Below are positions 1 to 6,919 of a DNA stretch of 20,771 nt, one piece after another. The DNA is from Clostridia bacterium (GTDB lineage Bacteria > Bacillota > Clostridia > Oscillospirales > CAG-272), in contig CAAGGQ010000094.1 of assembly GCA_900769475.1 (NCBI GenBank), forward strand, positions 1 through 20,771, written 5' to 3'. The notes below the pieces were generated by a model. It saw only the letters and a program-made list of their open reading frames with translations. It had not been told where the DNA came from and did not search any database. The position numbers and the translations under genes were made by a program. Position 1 is the stretch's first letter. Each line of letters starts with the position of its first letter.

Positions 1-561
1 GGGCACGTTCAGGCGGAGCACACCGCCGCATATTTGCAAGAGAATTACAAGATTGATAAAATTTATTCCAGCGATCTGTCCCGCGCTGTGCAAACGGCAG
101 AGCCTGCGGCCAAACGGTTTGGATTGGAGATTCTGACCGATCCTGGTCTACGGGAGCGAAGCGTTGGCGTTTGGAGCGGTCTGTCAATACAAACGGTAGA
201 AACCGAATATGCCGACCTTATGGCCGCTATGCGGCGAGGGGAGGACAATGCACCCGAGGGAGGCGAGCGCAACTCTGTGGTTCGTCAGCGCGTTCTTGCG
301 AGTATTGATCGGGTCCTTGCCGAAAACCGGGGAAAATGCATTGCTGTCTTTACCCATTGGGGCGGGATCCATCACATTGTTCGTTCCTGGGGAAGAGTCA
401 AGCCGGAGCTTTTTCATTTCGAGGAGGGGGAACGCTATTGCAACGCCTCGGTGACCGTGGGTTTGTACGATGATGACGGTGTGTTTCAGAATTTCATTGC
501 CCTGGGCTACGATACGCATTTGCAGGGATTGGTTACCTCCAATAGGGTGCATTGCTACTAA
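1..561 (+). CDS. Histidine phosphatase family protein (5' partial)
   Basis: This is the C-terminal 186 residues of a histidine phosphatase (phosphoglycerate mutase-like) protein. The frame is open at base 1, so the start and the RHG motif lie outside the window; an in-frame TTG at 34 is internal, because the residues before it (GHVQAEHTAAY) align with the downstream paralogs. Visible family landmarks are the arginine of SSDLSRAVQTAEP, the LRE glutamate in LRERSVGVWSG, and the second catalytic histidine in AVFTHWGG. The usual WEG is WSG here. By comparison with its neighbours about 30 residues are missing. The substrate cannot be told; the family includes phosphoglycerate mutases, cobalamin and nucleotide phosphatases and broad sugar phosphatases. 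It is the first visible of three tandem paralogs, with 23 nt to the next, so probably one operon. Confidence 0.88.
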   Translation, partial: GHVQAEHTAAYLQENYKIDKIYSSDLSRAVQTAEPAAKRFGLEILTDPGLRERSVGVWSGLSIQTVETEYADLMAAMRRGEDNAPEGGERNSVVRQRVLASIDRVLAENRGKCIAVFTHWGGIHHIVRSWGRVKPELFHFEEGERYCNASVTVGLYDDDGVFQNFIALGYDTHLQGLVTSNRVHCY

Positions 562-584
562 AAAGCGAAAGAAGGGAAGCCAAA

Positions 585-1235
585 ATGACCACCCTGATCT
601 TTGTTCGCCACGGAGAGAGCGAGGGCAACCGTCTAAACCTCTTTTGTGGGCAACGGGATTACCCTCTTTCCTATCTCGGGCATCGGCAGGCCGAGTGTAC
701 CGCCGCATATCTACGGGAGCATTATTCCATCGATCGCATCTATTCCAGTGATCTGATCCGCGCCGTACAAACGGCGGAGCCGGTGGCAAGGGATACGGGC
801 CTTACAATTCTGACCGATCCCCGTTTGCGTGAGATCTCGGTGGGAATCTGGGAGGGCACTCCCGCAGGGTATGCCAATGCCGCGTTTCCGGAACTCTATC
901 GTGCGTGGGCACTGGGAGAAAACGTGACACCCGAGAGAGGTGAGTCCCGGGAGGAAATGACGAATCGGCTGAACGCCGCCCTGGACGATATTCTGTCCGA
1001 TGCCGAGGCGCGGTGTATTGCGGTGTTTTCTCACTCGGGAATTGTACATCAGGTACTGCATCGCTATGTGCCTGATCCGGAGGAGCGGCAGATCATTAGC
1101 GGGCAGAGGTGTTTTGAGAACGCATCGGTTTCGGTATTTACCTTTGAACGGGGAAGCCTTCTTAACGTGGAGTGCTTTGCTTATGCCGAGCATTTAGGCG
1201 CGCTTCGTACCGTCACAGAGTTGGGAGTTGTATAA
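585..1235 (+). CDS. Histidine phosphatase family protein
   Basis: This encodes 216 residues of the phosphoglycerate mutase-like histidine phosphatase family, which removes phosphate through a phosphohistidine intermediate. The ATG at 585 is chosen because it begins MTTLIFVRHGE, the family N-terminus, and follows a GAAGGGA ribosome binding site at 571-577; an upstream in-frame start only adds residues that overlap the previous gene. Catalytic residues visible are Arg8 and His9 of RHGE, Arg59 in SSDLIRAVQTAEP, Glu83 in LREISVGIWEG and His150 in VFSHSG. There is no signal peptide, so it should be cytoplasmic. It lies 23 nt after the first paralog and 11 nt before the third. All expected catalytic residues are present, so it is probably active, but the substrate is unknown. 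Confidence 0.92.
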   Translation: MTTLIFVRHGESEGNRLNLFCGQRDYPLSYLGHRQAECTAAYLREHYSIDRIYSSDLIRAVQTAEPVARDTGLTILTDPRLREISVGIWEGTPAGYANAAFPELYRAWALGENVTPERGESREEMTNRLNAALDDILSDAEARCIAVFSHSGIVHQVLHRYVPDPEERQIISGQRCFENASVSVFTFERGSLLNVECFAYAEHLGALRTVTELGVV

Positions 1236-1246
1236 GGAGGATCTTG

Positions 1247-1921
1247 ATGACAACACTGATATTTATCCGTCATGCGCGCAGTTTGGGCAATCAGCTTGGA
1301 TTGTGTAGTGGACAGCGAGATTACCCTTTGATTGAGAAGGGGCATGAGCAAGCCAAAATCCTTTCCGTACATTTGAAAAAAAACTATCCCATCGAGGCGA
1401 TCTATACTAGTGATTTGGTGCGAACCATCCAAACGGCACAGCCCACTGCCCAAGTCTTTGGTCTTGAGTTACAGGCCGATCCACGCTTCCGCGAGGTCTG
1501 CTTGGGGGAATGGGAAGGCCAATCATGGCAGGCGGTAGGGGATGCCGATCCCGAATTGTACACTTCCTGGCAGAATATGAACCTGTACCGCTCGGATCGC
1601 CGTCCCAAGGGCGCGGAATGCTTTGAGGAAATTTGGGAACGGGCAGATTCTGCCATCCGTGACGTCGTATCTCGCCATCGCGGAAAGTGTGTGGCCATCT
1701 TTTCTCATAGTCGGTTCATGCGTTCCTTGGCGTATCGCTGGGCCCAAAAGAGCCCCCAAGCTGCTAAGATTATTTCGGAGAAAGTGTCTACAGGCTTTTT
1801 CAGCGTGTCGGTCACCGTAGCCACCTTTGATGATCGTGGCGAGTTTTCCGAGTTACTGCTTTGCAATGATCGAGAATATTTAAAGGGGACTGCCGTGGAT
1901 CAAAAGGTTGCCGCGGAGTGA
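1247..1921 (+). CDS. Histidine phosphatase family protein, variant RHAR motif
   Basis: This is the third tandem histidine phosphatase, 224 residues. The ATG at 1247 sits 6 nt after an AAGGAGG site at 1234-1240 that overlaps the stop of the previous gene, and gives the family start MTTLIFIRH. Catalytic Arg8, His9, Arg59, Glu83 (FREVCLGEWEG) and His154 (IFSHSR) are kept. However, the usual RHGE reads RHAR: Gly10 is alanine and Glu11 is arginine, and the glycine after the second histidine motif (SHGG or SHSG) is arginine. Activity or specificity may therefore differ from that of its neighbour. A 14-bp hairpin terminator follows 14 nt after the stop, so this is the last gene of the cluster. Its substrate is unknown. 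Confidence 0.9.
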   Translation: MTTLIFIRHARSLGNQLGLCSGQRDYPLIEKGHEQAKILSVHLKKNYPIEAIYTSDLVRTIQTAQPTAQVFGLELQADPRFREVCLGEWEGQSWQAVGDADPELYTSWQNMNLYRSDRRPKGAECFEEIWERADSAIRDVVSRHRGKCVAIFSHSRFMRSLAYRWAQKSPQAAKIISEKVSTGFFSVSVTVATFDDRGEFSELLLCNDREYLKGTAVDQKVAAE

Positions 1922-1935
1922 TATCGAGAACAATC

Positions 1936-1983
1936 AAAAACTGCATCCCAGGAGGCAAGAGCCCTCTGCGGGATGCAGTTTTT
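1936..1983. terminator. Bidirectional rho-independent terminator
   Basis: A perfect 14-bp inverted repeat pairs 1936-1949 with 1970-1983 across a 20-nt loop. The stem is A-rich on its left arm and T-rich on its right (core CTGCATCCC/GGGATGCAG), with further T-rich sequence after it, so it can end transcription on both strands. It lies between the convergent ends of the third phosphatase gene (plus) and the CPBP protease gene (minus). Confidence 0.88.
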
Positions 1984-1995
1984 CGGTTTTAAAGA

Positions 1996-2982
1996 TTAGA
2001 TTGAAGGACTCTCCGTGGGAATCGCTTCCTCGGCGAGGGGATCCTCTGTGGCGATCTCGTCCTTTCGTGTGGGAACCAGGAAGAGCAGGATCAGCAGGGT
2101 CACCGCGGTTACCAGGGTAACGGCCAGACCGCCCTCCACGCCAAAGGCACCGCCGTTCAGCCATTCCTTGCCTTTCACCGCGGTGGCTTGCAGAATGGTG
2201 GTTCCGCTTCCTGTGCCACTCACGCTGACGCCAAATACGTTCCCCTGGAAGAAGTTCCAAAGGCTATGGATAGCACAAGCGCCCCAAAGATCGCCGCGCT
2301 TGAGCACGTAGACCGATTCCAACGCACCAAAGAGGGCAATGTTGATCAGGGGAAGGATCCCAATGCCGGGATTCAGAATGTGGAGCAGGGCAAAGAGCAC
2401 CGCGTTGAGAGCTACCGCCCAAGCCATGGAATTCCGACGGGCGATGGAAACCATCAAATATCCGCGGCAGAGCACCTCTTCGCTCATGCCTTGGATCAAA
2501 AATCCCACCAGGAACAAAAGCCAGAGCCCCAGGGAGAACTGCCCGGTGCGCCAGGTCAAACCGCCGCCCAGGGTGCAAAGGAGCATTGTGACCGAGATCA
2601 AAAGGATCCCCACCAGAGTACCAATACCGTATTCCCGCAGGATTCTGCTCTTGCGCAGACCCATGGAGGCCGCGTTGCGCTTTTCGATCCACCGGCAGAA
2701 GAGAATAGTGCAGACCGTGGGAATGACCGTGGCAAACAGCTGAACCAGCATAATCCAATCGGGCATGTTGGCGGTCAGATCCCCGGAGGAAAGAATTTCT
2801 TCGGGAGAGGTAGAAACGAACATCCAAATCACCGTGGCCACCGTTACCGGAATCGAGACCAGCGTTTGAGTGATAAAGAAGACCAAAAGGAAGATGAAAA
2901 CCTCCAGCCAGCAGGAATGTCCCCGTCCTGTGCTTTGGGCTTCTTGAATCATCTTTGTTTTTTGAGGAAGAAAAAGCTTCAT
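1996..2982 (-). CDS. CPBP family intramembrane metalloprotease
   Basis: This encodes 328 residues of a polytopic membrane protein of the CPBP (CAAX protease and bacteriocin-processing, Abi) family. The three family motifs are present: EEVLCR at 168-173 (EExxxR), FALLH at 197-201 (FxxxH) and HSLWN at 239-243 (HxxxN), which form the glutamate/histidine active site inside the membrane. Several hydrophobic segments are visible, including about 26-55, 75-96, 120-139, 150-165 and 286-305. The ATG at 2982 is chosen over an upstream start because an AAGGAGG site lies 8 nt before it (2991-2997 on the plus strand) and the promoter -10 is just upstream. It is a single gene with its own promoter. Family roles include bacteriocin maturation or immunity and peptide-signal processing; no bacteriocin or peptide gene is seen nearby, so its role is open. 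Confidence 0.88.
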   Translation of the reverse strand: MKLFLPQKTKMIQEAQSTGRGHSCWLEVFIFLLVFFITQTLVSIPVTVATVIWMFVSTSPEEILSSGDLTANMPDWIMLVQLFATVIPTVCTILFCRWIEKRNAASMGLRKSRILREYGIGTLVGILLISVTMLLCTLGGGLTWRTGQFSLGLWLLFLVGFLIQGMSEEVLCRGYLMVSIARRNSMAWAVALNAVLFALLHILNPGIGILPLINIALFGALESVYVLKRGDLWGACAIHSLWNFFQGNVFGVSVSGTGSGTTILQATAVKGKEWLNGGAFGVEGGLAVTLVTAVTLLILLFLVPTRKDEIATEDPLAEEAIPTESPSI

Positions 2983-3004
2983 GTTTAACGCCTCCTTTTT
3001 CTCC

Positions 3005-3033
3005 ATTATATTCGAAAAGATGGAAAAAGTCAA
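3005..3033 (-). promoter_or_regulatory. Sigma-A promoter for the CPBP protease gene
   Basis: Read on the minus strand, a -35 TTGACT (3028-3033) and a perfect -10 TATAAT (3005-3010) are separated by exactly 17 nt. Transcription would start near 2998, giving an unusually short leader of about 16 nt that begins right at the AAGGAGG ribosome binding site. Confidence 0.82.
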
Positions 3034-3105
3034 GAAGAAAGGCTTTTTTGTGCAACTTTTGTTTTTTTATACAAAGAGAAACTCCAATATTCGTCATTTT
3101 TTTTC

Positions 3106-3134
3106 TTGCATTGAAAAGGAAAAAGTGATATACT
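3106..3134 (+). promoter_or_regulatory. Sigma-A promoter for the EIIC-like gene
   Basis: A -35 TTGCAT (3106-3111) and -10 TATACT (3129-3134) are 17 nt apart, with an extended -10 TG at 3126-3127. Immediately downstream, at the expected start site, lies a perfect 10-bp palindrome TATTGCAATA (3135-3144), which could be a small operator. The promoter is divergent from that of the CPBP gene, with about 70 nt of AT-rich DNA between them. Confidence 0.82.
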
Positions 3135-3178
3135 TATTGCAATAAATTTGAAAAGATCGCAAAAGGAGGATCTTACTT

Positions 3179-4255
3179 ATGAAAGACGTTTTCAAACGCT
3201 ATGCCAAGCGCTACTTTATTGATGCCATGGGCGCCATGGCTCTGGGTCTGTTTGCATCGCTGCTCATCGGAACCATTTTCAGCGCACTGGGAATGATTCC
3301 CGGGCTCTCGATCCTTACCACCATCGGTAAGGGGGCTCAGGGGGTTGCCGGTCCTGCCATGGCCGTTGCCATTGCGGTAGCCCTCAAGGCCTCGCCTCTG
3401 GTGGTGTACTCCTGCGCGGCAGTTGGAGCGCTGGCCAACAGCAACGGCGGTGCGGGCGGCCCTTTGGCGGTGCTGATCATTGCCATCATTGCGGCTGAGG
3501 TGGGCATGCTGGTATCCAAAAAGACCAAAATCGATATTTTGGTCACTCCCTTCGTCACTCTTTTGGTGGGTGGATTACTTAGCATTTGGTGCGCTCCTTA
3601 CATCGGGATGGCAGTGGGCGTGGTCAGTGACATCATCGCCTTTGCCATGACCCAACAGCCCTTGATCATGGGAATTTTGGTGTCGGTTGTCGTGGGCATT
3701 GCTCTCACCCTTCCCATCAGTAGTGCCGCCATTTGCGCCGCGCTGGGACTTTCGGGACTATCGGCGGCGGCTTTGACCAATCCTGCCCTGGCTCCCGGCC
3801 TTGCCATGGCCGGCGGTGCGGCGGTAGCCGGATGCTGTGCCCAGATGGTTGGCTTTGCAGTTATGAGCTTTAAGGAAAACAAATGGGGCGGCTTGGTTTC
3901 CCAAGGAATCGGAACCAGCATGCTTCAAATGCCCAACATCATTCATAATCCCCGCATCTGGATTCCCTCCATCCTTACCTCTGCCATCACCGGCCCCTTG
4001 GCTACTTGCGTGTTTGAAATGCAAATGTACGGCGCGGCCATCAACTCGGGCATGGGAACCTGCGGCTTGCTGGGACCCATTGGCATCATTCTCGGATGGT
4101 TCGATCCCGCATATCCCACCGCAGTGGGAGCCATGGATTGGGTAGGCTTGGCATTGATCTGCTTTGTTCTTCCCGCCACCCTCACCCTTCTGTTCTCCGA
4201 AATCCTTTATAAGATCAAGTGGATCCGCCCCGGTGACCTGACCCTTCCGGAATGA
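3179..4255 (+). CDS. PTS EIIC-like membrane transporter (PTS_EIIC_2 type)
   Basis: This encodes 358 residues of a very hydrophobic protein with about nine or ten membrane segments. It resembles the PTS_EIIC_2 group of phosphotransferase-system permease-like proteins. Supporting features are the glycine-rich ANSNGGAGGPLAV segment at about 95-107, ISSAAICAALGLSG in the middle, and conserved loops such as LQMPNIIHNPRIWIPS and GLLGPIGIILGWF. The ATG at 3179 follows an AAAGGAGGA site at 3162-3170. No EIIA, EIIB, HPr or sugar-catabolic gene is adjacent, and the gene stands alone between its own promoter and a terminator. Its substrate, and whether it phosphorylates it, cannot be read from the sequence. 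The family name rests on overall recognition, not on a catalytic motif. Confidence 0.78.
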   Translation: MKDVFKRYAKRYFIDAMGAMALGLFASLLIGTIFSALGMIPGLSILTTIGKGAQGVAGPAMAVAIAVALKASPLVVYSCAAVGALANSNGGAGGPLAVLIIAIIAAEVGMLVSKKTKIDILVTPFVTLLVGGLLSIWCAPYIGMAVGVVSDIIAFAMTQQPLIMGILVSVVVGIALTLPISSAAICAALGLSGLSAAALTNPALAPGLAMAGGAAVAGCCAQMVGFAVMSFKENKWGGLVSQGIGTSMLQMPNIIHNPRIWIPSILTSAITGPLATCVFEMQMYGAAINSGMGTCGLLGPIGIILGWFDPAYPTAVGAMDWVGLALICFVLPATLTLLFSEILYKIKWIRPGDLTLPE

Positions 4256-4267
4256 TCCTAAAAAATG

Positions 4268-4299
4268 ACGGCTCCCAAACCGACCGGTTTGGGAGCCGT
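4268..4299. terminator. Bidirectional rho-independent terminator
   Basis: Fifteen-base arms at 4268-4282 and 4285-4299 (ACGGCTCCCAAACCG and its complement) form a GC-rich hairpin with a very tight loop, followed on the plus strand by a T-rich tail. On the minus strand the hairpin is followed by six consecutive Ts. It separates the convergent EIIC-like and PAP2 genes. Confidence 0.92.
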
Positions 4300-4303
4300 T
4301 CTT

Positions 4304-5221
4304 TTATTTGTTTTTTGGGGATTTGGGAAGGAATCGGAACACCATGGGCCAGAGCAAACCGGCTACGATGACCATGAGGAAGTAACGGATCCCACTTCCA
4401 AGACCCTCGCCAAACAGGGCGTTGAGGGGCGACTTGAGCAGCACCCGCACACCGATCACCAACAAAAGTCCTCCTGCCAGCTTGATCAGCTGTGCCCACC
4501 AAACGGCGTCGGTTTCAAAGCGGATCCATTTGCGATCCACGGGGTAGATCACACACATGGCAATGGTTACAAAAAACAGCTGCCATGCCACCTTCACGGC
4601 GTTGTTCAGATTCTCCTGCTCCACATCCGCAGGGAAGGGGAAGAGAAGCACAAAGAGCAGATTGGCCAAGGAGATGATTACCATGGCGCCAATGATCCCG
4701 TACATCCAACGGGGATTGGCAAAGGCCTTTTGCATCAGGGGATAGAAGACCAGTACCAGAACGGCTCCCAATCCCAAGGATACCAGCACGTCTTTCGGTG
4801 TGTGTACGCCAAGATACATTCGGGAGAAGGCTACGGCCAGCAGAAGCACAATGCTTCCGATCTGCACCCCGCGGCGACGGTCGCTTCTTGCCAGAGCACC
4901 GTACAGGGTGGTGGCGCATTGGGTGTGACCGCTGGGGAAGGAATAGCCGGTGGCATCGGCACGGGCACTTTCCACAATGGTAAAATTGGGATCCAGTACC
5001 CAGGGTCGGGAGATGCGGAAGGCCATTTTCAGGATTTGCACGCAGATCACTCCGGTAAATCCTACAAAGAGAAGATAGTACCCGCGTTTTTTATCCAGAC
5101 ACCAAAAAAAGATCAGGGCAACCACCATAAACAGGGTTTCGGAGCCAAAGTGTGTGATCAGGGAGAAGAAGCCGTCCAAAAAGGGATTGCGGATCCCCTC
5201 CAGTAAATACAAAAACTTCAT
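4304..5221 (-). CDS. PAP2 family membrane phosphatase
   Basis: This encodes 305 residues of a PAP2 (type 2 phosphatidic acid phosphatase) superfamily integral membrane protein. The three-part active site is complete: KMAFRISRP at 65-73 (KxxxxxxRP), PSGHT at 96-100 with the general-acid histidine, and SRMYLGVHTPKDV at 133-145 with the nucleophilic histidine. Hydrophobic segments occur before, between and after these motifs. The family dephosphorylates lipid phosphates such as phosphatidic acid, undecaprenyl pyrophosphate or phosphatidylglycerol phosphate at the outer membrane face; the substrate here is not determined. The start at 5221 (MKFLYLLEG) is preferred over an upstream in-frame start because an AAGGA site lies about 9 nt before it and a consensus promoter lies just upstream. 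The C-terminal half after about 165 carries additional membrane segments. It is monocistronic. Confidence 0.9.
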   Translation of the reverse strand: MKFLYLLEGIRNPFLDGFFSLITHFGSETLFMVVALIFFWCLDKKRGYYLLFVGFTGVICVQILKMAFRISRPWVLDPNFTIVESARADATGYSFPSGHTQCATTLYGALARSDRRRGVQIGSIVLLLAVAFSRMYLGVHTPKDVLVSLGLGAVLVLVFYPLMQKAFANPRWMYGIIGAMVIISLANLLFVLLFPFPADVEQENLNNAVKVAWQLFFVTIAMCVIYPVDRKWIRFETDAVWWAQLIKLAGGLLLVIGVRVLLKSPLNALFGEGLGSGIRYFLMVIVAGLLWPMVFRFLPKSPKNK

Positions 5222-5251
5222 AGGGTAAGTTCCTTTCCGTAGTATACTCTC

Positions 5252-5280
5252 ATTATATTGTATTTTGGGAAGGATGTCAA
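5252..5280 (-). promoter_or_regulatory. Consensus sigma-A promoter for the PAP2 gene
   Basis: On the minus strand the -35 TTGACA (5275-5280) and -10 TATAAT (5252-5257) both match the consensus perfectly and are 17 nt apart. The predicted start is near 5245, within an 8-bp palindrome AGTATACT (5241-5248). Confidence 0.88.
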
Positions 5281-5320
5281 GCGGCAAGGAAAAAAGTCCT
5301 TCAATTTTTTTTCTTTCCTA

Positions 5321-5348
5321 TTGCATTTTCCTGTTTTTGTGGTAAAAT
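5321..5348 (+). promoter_or_regulatory. Promoter of the tandem isomerase operon
   Basis: A -35 TTGCAT (5321-5326) and -10 TAAAAT (5343-5348) are 16 nt apart, with an extended -10 TG at 5340-5341. An inverted repeat starts 6 nt after the -10, at the predicted transcription start. Confidence 0.72.
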
Positions 5349-5353
5349 GAAGG

Positions 5354-5369
5354 GGAACAATTTTGTTCC
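5354..5369. promoter_or_regulatory. Operator-like inverted repeat at the start site
   Basis: Seven-base arms GGAACAA (5354-5360) and TTGTTCC (5363-5369) flank a 2-nt spacer. The position, covering the predicted +1 of the isomerase promoter, is typical of a repressor operator. No regulator gene is adjacent. As RNA it could also form a short hairpin in the leader just before the ribosome binding site. Confidence 0.5.
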
Positions 5370-5385
5370 AAGAAAGGAAATTCAT

Positions 5386-6141
5386 ATGAAATACGGATTA
5401 CAGCTTTACAGTGTGCGTGACGTTGCCCAAGAGAACTACGAGGAGGCTCTGAAGCAGGTCGCCGCGATTGGTTACGATATGGTAGAGACCGCCGGCTTTT
5501 TTGGAAATGCCGGAGAGGATGTTGCCGCTATGCTGAAGAAATACGGTCTTACCGCATGCAGTACTCACACGGGCATCAAGGATCTGGTAGCCGATTTTGA
5601 CGGCGTGATCGCTATGCACAAGGCCATTGGATGCAAGGATATCATTATTCCCAGCTCTAAGTTCAAGACTGCAGAGCAGGCCGCCGAGACCATCAAGGCC
5701 ATCAACGAGCTTCAGCCCAAGATCGAGGCCGAGGGCATGCGGTTGCACTACCACAACCACTCCAAGGAGTTCTGGCCCAATGAGGACGGACAGATCTTCT
5801 TTGAAATGCTCCGCGACCAAACCAACGTGCTCTTTGAGTTTGACACCTTCTGGCTCTTCAACGCAGGTCTGGATCCTCTGGAAATGATGGAAACCTATAA
5901 GGATCGGATGTACTTTGTTCACCTCAAGGACGGGATTCCCCAGGATCGCACCAATCCCGAGAGCAAGATCGAAGGGAAATCTCTGGGCTCGGGCAAGGCT
6001 CCCGCAGCGGCTGTGCGTAAGAAGGCCATCGAGATGGGACTCACCATCGTGGTTGAGAGTGAGGATCTTTCTCCCTCGGGCCCCGAAGAGGTAACGAGAT
6101 GTATGGATTTCCTCAAAGCCCAGGACGCTCTGGATGCCTGA
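5386..6141 (+). CDS. Sugar phosphate isomerase/epimerase-like TIM-barrel protein
   Basis: This encodes 251 residues of the xylose isomerase-like TIM-barrel (AP endonuclease 2) superfamily, which holds sugar and inositol isomerases and epimerases using a divalent metal. Recognisable barrel strands are MKYGLQLYSVRD at the start, VETAGFFG, the HYHNH motif near 125-129, FEFDTFW, FVHLKDG and VVESED; the acidic and histidine residues in these are the likely metal ligands. The ATG at 5386 is chosen because an AAAGGAA site precedes it and the next gene starts with the same MKYGLQL; an earlier in-frame ATG at 5347 overlaps the promoter -10. There is no signal peptide. It is the first gene of a two-gene operon, with a paralog 16 nt downstream. 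The substrate is unknown. Confidence 0.86.
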   Translation: MKYGLQLYSVRDVAQENYEEALKQVAAIGYDMVETAGFFGNAGEDVAAMLKKYGLTACSTHTGIKDLVADFDGVIAMHKAIGCKDIIIPSSKFKTAEQAAETIKAINELQPKIEAEGMRLHYHNHSKEFWPNEDGQIFFEMLRDQTNVLFEFDTFWLFNAGLDPLEMMETYKDRMYFVHLKDGIPQDRTNPESKIEGKSLGSGKAPAAAVRKKAIEMGLTIVVESEDLSPSGPEEVTRCMDFLKAQDALDA

Positions 6142-6157
6142 GAAGAGAGATTCGCAT

Positions 6158-6904
6158 ATGAAATACGGCTTGCAGCTGTTCAGCATTCGGGATGTTGCCG
6201 AACAGAATTTTGAGGAGGCTTTGCGAGTTGCCTCTGATCTGGGCTTTGCCTCGGTGGAGCCGGCAGGCTTTTTTGGAAGCACTCCCGCCCAGGTGACCTC
6301 TTGGTTGAAAAAATACAATCTGGAGGTTTGGAGTACCCACACGGGCCTGCGGGAGATGACCGAGAACTTTGATGGCGTGATCGCCATGCACAAAGCCATT
6401 GGATGCAACCAAGTCATTTTCTCCACCTCCAAATTCAAGACCGCCCACCAGCTGGAGCAGACCATGGAAACCATCCTGCATTTTGAGTCCAAGCTAAAAA
6501 AAGAAGGCATGGAGATGCTGTTCCACAATCATATTCCCGAATTTTTGCCTAATGAGGATGGACAGATCTTTTTTGAGGAGCTTTGGAAGCAAACCGACCT
6601 TTGCTTTGAGCTGGATACCTTCTGGGCGTATAACGCGGGACTGGATCCCTTGGATGTGATGGAGCGGTGCCGTGATCGCCTGCGCTTTATTCATTTGAAG
6701 GACGGATTTCCCAAGGATCTTTCCAACCCCGCCAACACGGGGCGGGGAATGGCGCTCGGAGAAGGGGAGGCACCGGTGGCGTCGGTGCGCAAGAAGGCCA
6801 TCGAGATGGGACTTCCCATGATCGTGGAGAGCGGCGATTGCTCGCCCACGGGACCCGAGGAAGTCGCCCGATGCATGAACTATCTCAAATCGCTTGACGC
6901 GTAG
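6158..6904 (+). CDS. Sugar phosphate isomerase/epimerase-like TIM-barrel protein, paralog
   Basis: This encodes 248 residues and is a clear tandem paralog of the preceding gene: MKYGLQLFSIRDVAEQNFEE, FDGVIAMHKAIGC, PNEDGQIFFE, NAGLDPL and VRKKAIEMGL are shared nearly unchanged. The metal-site motifs FHNH, FELDTFW, FIHLKDG and IVESGD are kept. Differences cluster in strands and loops around the substrate side (VEPAGFF against VETAGFF, LFHNHIPEF against HYHNHSKEF, and GRGMALGEG against KSLGSG), so the two may act on different substrates or as a hetero-oligomer. The start at 6158 follows a weak AGAAGAGAGA site, 16 nt after the previous stop, and matches the paralog's N-terminus. No terminator with a T-tract is seen directly after it; the next structures are those of the element at 6920-7065. 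Confidence 0.86.
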   Translation: MKYGLQLFSIRDVAEQNFEEALRVASDLGFASVEPAGFFGSTPAQVTSWLKKYNLEVWSTHTGLREMTENFDGVIAMHKAIGCNQVIFSTSKFKTAHQLEQTMETILHFESKLKKEGMEMLFHNHIPEFLPNEDGQIFFEELWKQTDLCFELDTFWAYNAGLDPLDVMERCRDRLRFIHLKDGFPKDLSNPANTGRGMALGEGEAPVASVRKKAIEMGLPMIVESGDCSPTGPEEVARCMNYLKSLDA

Positions 6905-6919
6905 AATGCACCGTTCTAT

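Noticed and set aside
2188..2988. Plus-strand open frame of 266 codons opposite the CPBP protease gene
   Set aside because: The protein is highly polar, without a family match, and the minus strand carries all three CPBP motifs, a promoter and a ribosome binding site.
4265..5206. Plus-strand open frame of 313 codons opposite the PAP2 gene
   Set aside because: It begins inside the terminator hairpin and has a Gly/His/Gln-rich low-complexity translation. The minus-strand gene has the full PAP2 motif set.
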